Positions 6,634 through 9,461 of a DNA stretch of 9,461 nucleotides are shown in pieces. Every line of letters starts with the position of its first letter. Position 1 is the first letter of the stretch. The DNA lies in NCBI GenBank assembly GCA_009783365.1, contig WRHG01000062.1, positions 1-9,461 of the forward strand, in the 5' to 3' direction. The notes under the pieces are model-generated. The model searched no databases. It was not told where the DNA came from and was given only the letters and a program-made list of their open reading frames with translations. The stretch is from Clostridia bacterium (GTDB taxonomy: Bacteria; Bacillota_A; Clostridia; Christensenellales; Aristaeellaceae). The position numbers and the translations under genes are program-made.

Positions 6634-6662
6634 AGTATAGCATACTTTCACGGTAGGTACAA
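6634..6662 (-). promoter_or_regulatory. SigA-type promoter with extended -10 for the alpha operon
   Basis: The minus strand reads TTGTAC (6662-6657), exactly 17 nt, then TATACT (6639-6634). A TG sits one base upstream of the -10, giving an extended -10 element. A run of seven A (6671-6665) immediately upstream of the -35 resembles a proximal UP element, as is common at ribosomal promoters. The -35 itself keeps only TTG of the consensus. The transcript should start near 6627, giving a leader of about 213 nt before rpsM. Confidence 0.7.
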
Positions 6663-6770
6663 CATTTTTTTACCTGCGATGTAGCGTTACAAAAGAATTT
6701 TTCGAAAATTGGGGTTCGGTTTTTTAACGAACACAATATCATGTATTCAGCAAAAGACCACAACGGGAAA

Positions 6771-6797
6771 CGAAAGAGGGACTCCATCCCCCCTTCG
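6771..6797 (-). terminator. Terminator-like hairpin just after rpmJ
   Basis: CGAAGGGGGG (6797-6788) can pair with CCCTCTTTCG (6780-6771) over 10 bp including two G-U pairs, with a 7-nt loop, followed by TTTCCCG. It begins 4 nt after the rpmJ stop. The T-run is short, so termination is probably partial. The 108 bases between it and the promoter -35 (6770-6663) are AT-rich. They hold the palindrome TTTTCGAAAA (6699-6708) and a GTTCG/CGAAC repeat (6714-6732), but no gene. Confidence 0.45.
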
Positions 6798-6801
6798 CTC
6801 G

Positions 6802-6921
<120 letters not shown>

Positions 6922-6966
6922 TTATCCTCCTTCTTACCTCAGCGCGATATGGGGAACTCGATTGCC

Positions 6967-7188
6967 TTATCCCTTACTACGCCACGTGATGCGTCCTCGT
7001 GTTAAATCATACGGCGACATTTCAATGGTAACCCTGTCGCCGGGATAAATGCGAATGAAATTCATGCGCATTTTCCCCGAAATATGTGCCATGATCCGGT
7101 GACCGCCGGGAAGCTCCACTTGAAACATCGCGTTGGGAAGCGCCTCGACAACCTTGCCTTCCATTTCAATGACATCACTTTTGGACAA
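6967..7188 (-). CDS. infA: Translation initiation factor IF-1 (TTG start)
   Basis: IF-1 binds the A site of the 30S subunit during initiation. The 73-residue product is a single OB fold: [21 protein letters not shown], then [24 protein letters not shown] and the hallmark [13 protein letters not shown]. Family alignment places the first residue at a TTG codon (7188-7186). The nearest in-frame ATG is codon 9, inside the first strand, so TTG is the likely start. The purine-rich AAGGAGGAGGA (7207-7197) ends 8 nt upstream. An out-of-frame ATG at 7196 lies between. The gene overlaps the KOW gene end by 14 bp, which suggests translational coupling. A rare start codon on an initiation factor could feed into autoregulation, but this is inference. 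Confidence 0.95.
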   Translation of the reverse strand: MSKSDVIEMEGKVVEALPNAMFQVELPGGHRIMAHISGKMRMNFIRIYPGDRVTIEMSPYDLTRGRITWRSKG

Positions 7189-7540
7189 GCGCGCATTCCT
7201 CCTCCTTCTGATGGCCCCGGGCTTCGCCGGTTACTTGCGCCGGGCTTGATTCTTGCGCCATGAAAGCGCTGATCGCCGTACGGAGATCGCTGTTTTGCAA
7301 CGGCATACCCTGCCGGTGTTCCTGGACGACCAGGCGCTGAATGACCGTTTCGGCCTGATAAGGCATCCATTTTAGGTGCTTGCACTGCTTTTTTTTAGGC
7401 TTTTCCAAGAGGCGGGTTCGGCCGTCGGCGATCAGCACATACCCTTCATCCAAGACGCCCACCACCACGAACCACCGCCCTTTGTCATGCCCTTGTCTCG
7501 AAAGGGCCGCACGCCCGATTTCAAACAGCTTCACCTTCAC
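7175..7540 (-). CDS. KOW domain RNA-binding protein (L14e-like)
   Basis: This is a small putative RNA-binding protein of 121 residues with no established role. Residues about 1-45 form a KOW/L14e-like module ([28 protein letters not shown], then [18 protein letters not shown]), related to the archaeal/eukaryotic L14e fold. The start is taken as the GTG at 7540: it shares GTGA with the map stop, GGAGGG lies 6 nt upstream, and family N-termini begin there. A longer frame up to 7633 lies inside map. After the KOW part comes a tail of about 70 residues, with a short helical stretch ([13 protein letters not shown]) seen in relatives and a polar end. The same gene occurs between map and infA in many Bacillota, which ties it to translation. 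Its end overlaps infA by 14 bp. Confidence 0.88.
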   Translation of the reverse strand: MKVKLFEIGRAALSRQGHDKGRWFVVVGVLDEGYVLIADGRTRLLEKPKKKQCKHLKWMPYQAETVIQRLVVQEHRQGMPLQNSDLRTAISAFMAQESSPAQVTGEARGHQKEEECALVQK

Positions 7541-8316
7541 GATGTTCCCTCCGTCAGGACAAATCCTGGAAAGGTCAGCAGCTCGGGCAATCCTTCCTCG
7601 TTGACCGCGACGGTGTGCTCGTAATGTGAACATGGGCTGCTATCCAAAGTTACGAAGGTCCACCCGTTCTCCTGCTCACGCACCCGGTAATCCCCCATGG
7701 CGATCATGGGCTCAATGGCCAGCGTCATCCCCGCCCGCAACTTCACGCCGTGCTCTCGCCTGCCGAAGTTGGGTACGCTTGGTTCTTCATGCATATTGCG
7801 ACCAATGCCGTGACCTGTTAAAGCCCGCACCACACCGTAACCGAAGCTTTCCGCATGTGTCTGCACAGCGTGGCTGATATCCCCGACATGCCTGCCCGCC
7901 TTTGCCTGGCGAGCGCCTTTCAAAAAGCATTCCTCCGTTACGCGGATGAGCTTTTGATCTTCCGGGGAGATCGCGCCCACACCTTGCGTAAACGCGCTGT
8001 CCGCCTGCCATCCGTCCAACACCAAGCCGCAATCCACGGAAAGGATATCCCCCTCCCGCAGAACAACGTCATCCGACGGGATGCCGTGAACCACCTGATC
8101 GTTGATAGAGGTGCAGAGAGTGGCGGGGTACCCCTGATAATCCAAAAAAGAGGGGATGGCCCGGTGTTTACGGATCATCTCTTCGGCATATACATCCAGA
8201 GCGGCGGTACTTACGCCGGGTTTAATCGCTTCCTTCACACGGCAAAGCACCTCAAAGAGCAGGGCGCCAGCCTTTCGCATGTACTGCAGCTGCTGCGGGT
8301 TTTTTAAATAAATCAT
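7537..8316 (-). CDS. map: Methionine aminopeptidase type I
   Basis: This cytosolic enzyme removes the initiator methionine from new proteins. The 259 residues match the short bacterial type Ia form with no N-terminal extension. All five metal ligands are present: D95 (SVDCG), D106 (ADSAFT), H169 (TGHGIG), E202 (AIEPM) and E233 (YEHT), each two below the E. coli numbers. H77 in VVHGIP is the conserved active-site histidine. The start shares ATGA with the adk stop, and the stop shares GTGA with the KOW gene start, so three genes are chained by overlaps. The segment before the last ligand reads SSPCSHYEHT; the extra cysteine is an unremarkable variation. Confidence 0.97.
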   Translation of the reverse strand: MIYLKNPQQLQYMRKAGALLFEVLCRVKEAIKPGVSTAALDVYAEEMIRKHRAIPSFLDYQGYPATLCTSINDQVVHGIPSDDVVLREGDILSVDCGLVLDGWQADSAFTQGVGAISPEDQKLIRVTEECFLKGARQAKAGRHVGDISHAVQTHAESFGYGVVRALTGHGIGRNMHEEPSVPNFGRREHGVKLRAGMTLAIEPMIAMGDYRVREQENGWTFVTLDSSPCSHYEHTVAVNEEGLPELLTFPGFVLTEGTS

Positions 8317-8942
8317 CCCAGCCCCTTAAAAATCCTGAGGATTTCCCGGTTGATGTCCTCCGGGCTCTGACACCCGTCTACGTTATGCAAAAGCCTTTCC
8401 TTTTCATAATATTCAATCAGCGGCGCCGTCTTTTCCCGATAAACCACCAGGCGGTTTTGCACCGTTTCCGGCTGATCGTCCTCCCGCTGTATCAGAACCG
8501 CTTGATCTTCCTTGCAAATTTCCTCCTTTTGAAGAAAATCCACATGGTAGGACGCGCCGCAGACGGGGCATATCCTCCTTCCGGAAAGCCGCTGAACAAG
8601 CGTCGCATCGTCCACCGAAAGGTTGATGACCGCTTGAACATGAGCGATGAGGCCCAGCGCTTCCGCCTGCTCCACCGTACGGGGAAAACCATCCAGCATA
8701 TAGCCTTTTGCGCAATCGGGCCGGCTGAGGCGTTCGCTCACAATGTCGATCACCACGCTGTCGGGCACCAGCTGGCCTGCGTCCATAAAACCTTTGGCTA
8801 TCCGGCCGATTTCCGTCTCGGCCGAAATAGCCATCCTGAGCATGTCACCTGTGGAAACCTGGGGGATGCCCAGTTTTGCGCATAGCATCTGAGCCTGGGT
8901 ACCCTTACCCGCTCCCGGAGGGCCAAGAAGGATGATGTTCAT
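8313..8942 (-). CDS. adk: Adenylate kinase with zinc-type LID
   Basis: Adenylate kinase balances ATP, ADP and AMP in the cytosol. The 209 residues show the P-loop GPPGAGKGT (7-15), the AMP-binding region (STGDMLR, then LDGFPRT at 83-89) and a long LID. The LID carries C125-x2-C128-x14-C143-x2-D146, the Cys3-Asp zinc site known from Bacillus. The usual spacing between the two halves is 16 residues, so this LID is two residues shorter. GAAGG precedes the ATG by about 9 nt. The gene lies 21 bp after secY and overlaps map by 4 bp, the standard secY-adk-map order. Confidence 0.97.
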   Translation of the reverse strand: MNIILLGPPGAGKGTQAQMLCAKLGIPQVSTGDMLRMAISAETEIGRIAKGFMDAGQLVPDSVVIDIVSERLSRPDCAKGYMLDGFPRTVEQAEALGLIAHVQAVINLSVDDATLVQRLSGRRICPVCGASYHVDFLQKEEICKEDQAVLIQREDDQPETVQNRLVVYREKTAPLIEYYEKERLLHNVDGCQSPEDINREILRIFKGLG

Positions 8943-8963
8943 GCGCTCACCTTCCCCATACCG

Positions 8964-9461
8964 TCAGGAAATTTTATCATAGTTCCGGCTCACCAGCAGG
9001 TCGTCCAACTGCCGCTTGGTCTCCAGCACAACGCTGACTGCGATTAGCAGGCTGCTGGCCGCAAAGGGAATTTGTGTTTGCAGCCCTACGGTAAACAGGG
9101 TGGGCGCCGTGGCAAGCACTGCCAGGAAGAGCGCCGCAAACAGCGTCAGCCGTCCGTTGATGCGCTTCAGGTATTCCACAGTAGGCTTGCCCGGCCGCAC
9201 GGAGGGGACCGCGCCGCCCTGCTGCTGGATGTTCTTAGCCATGTCCTCTGGATTAAAGGAAATGGACGTGTAAAAATAGGTGAACGCCAGGATGAGCAAC
9301 GCCGTAATAAATAGGTACAGGGGGGACGCACTGTTCATATTCGCTTGCCACCATTGACCCAGAGCGCCGTTTGTACCGCTCACCAGTTGGATGATGGTGC
9401 CCGGAAAGGCCATGAAGGAATACGCGAAGATGAGGGGCAGTACGCCTACGCTAACCACTTT
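8964..9461 (-). CDS. secY: Protein translocase subunit SecY, C-terminal part (runs off window)
   Basis: SecY is the pore of the Sec export channel in the cytoplasmic membrane. The last 165 residues are visible, open through the window edge (the frame enters as K-V-V-S-V-G-V-L-P). They cover about the last four membrane helices. VLPLIFAYSFMAF is helix 7, and helix 8 follows after a periplasmic stretch. The long cytoplasmic loop contains VPSVRPGKPTVEYL, the position where other SecY proteins read IPGxRPGxxTxxYL and contact SecA and ribosomes. Helices 9 and 10 end in LLIAVSVVLETKRQLDDLL and a short basic tail. It is the upstream neighbour of adk, as expected. Nothing suggests truncation at the C-terminus. 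Confidence 0.95.
   Translation of the reverse strand, partial: KVVSVGVLPLIFAYSFMAFPGTIIQLVSGTNGALGQWWQANMNSASPLYLFITALLILAFTYFYTSISFNPEDMAKNIQQQGGAVPSVRPGKPTVEYLKRINGRLTLFAALFLAVLATAPTLFTVGLQTQIPFAASSLLIAVSVVLETKRQLDDLLVSRNYDKIS

Noticed and set aside
6699..6732. Palindrome TTTTCGAAAA and the GTTCG/CGAAC repeat as a regulator binding site
   Set aside because: They lie about 37 bp or more upstream of the -35 in AT-rich DNA where short palindromes arise easily. No regulator or second copy supports them.
7541..7633. Upstream extension of the KOW frame
   Set aside because: It runs inside the map end. The GTG at 7540 has a good ribosome binding site and fits the family N-terminus.

Overview
The window is a stretch of core housekeeping genes, all read from the minus strand, in the order secY (3' part) - adk - map - KOW protein - infA - rpmJ - [387-bp gap] - rpsM - rpsK - rpsD - rpoA - rplQ - [97-bp gap with hairpin] - lspA - rluD-like - [115-bp gap] - rimO - pgsA (5' part). 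The organism is most likely a Bacillota member of the Clostridia type. The reasons are the adk-map-KOW-infA-rpmJ arrangement, an enlarged L17 resembling forms I know from Clostridia, zinc-type S4, L36 and adenylate kinase, and strong AGGAGG-type ribosome binding sites before nearly every gene. Base composition looks moderately GC-rich, and I see no compositional break that would suggest transfer.

Positions 9461-6802 are the end of the spc-type operon: the protein-export channel SecY, adenylate kinase, methionine aminopeptidase, a small KOW RNA-binding protein, initiation factor IF-1 and ribosomal protein L36. Genes are tightly coupled: adk/map share ATGA, map/KOW share GTGA, and the KOW gene and infA overlap by 14 bp. 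Positions 6801-6415 hold no gene. This gap carries a terminator-like hairpin after rpmJ, a good SigA-type promoter and a structured leader of about 213 nt before rpsM. Positions 6414-3396 are the alpha operon: S13, S11, S4, RNA polymerase alpha and L17. It is followed by a perfect 16-bp inverted repeat.

Positions 3299-1 hold lspA (lipoprotein signal peptidase) overlapping an RluD-type pseudouridine synthase, then rimO (methylthiolation of ribosomal protein S12) overlapping pgsA (phosphatidylglycerophosphate synthase) by ATGA. These genes serve lipoprotein maturation, ribosome modification and phospholipid synthesis.

There is no mobile element, CRISPR array, tRNA, rRNA or defence system that I can support. 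The most interesting part is the rpmJ-rpsM gap. The loop of a GC-rich hairpin there is complementary over 7-8 bases to the rpsM Shine-Dalgarno region, so an RNA pseudoknot controlling the alpha operon is possible. This would resemble in logic, but not visibly in sequence, the S4-controlled alpha leader of E. coli.
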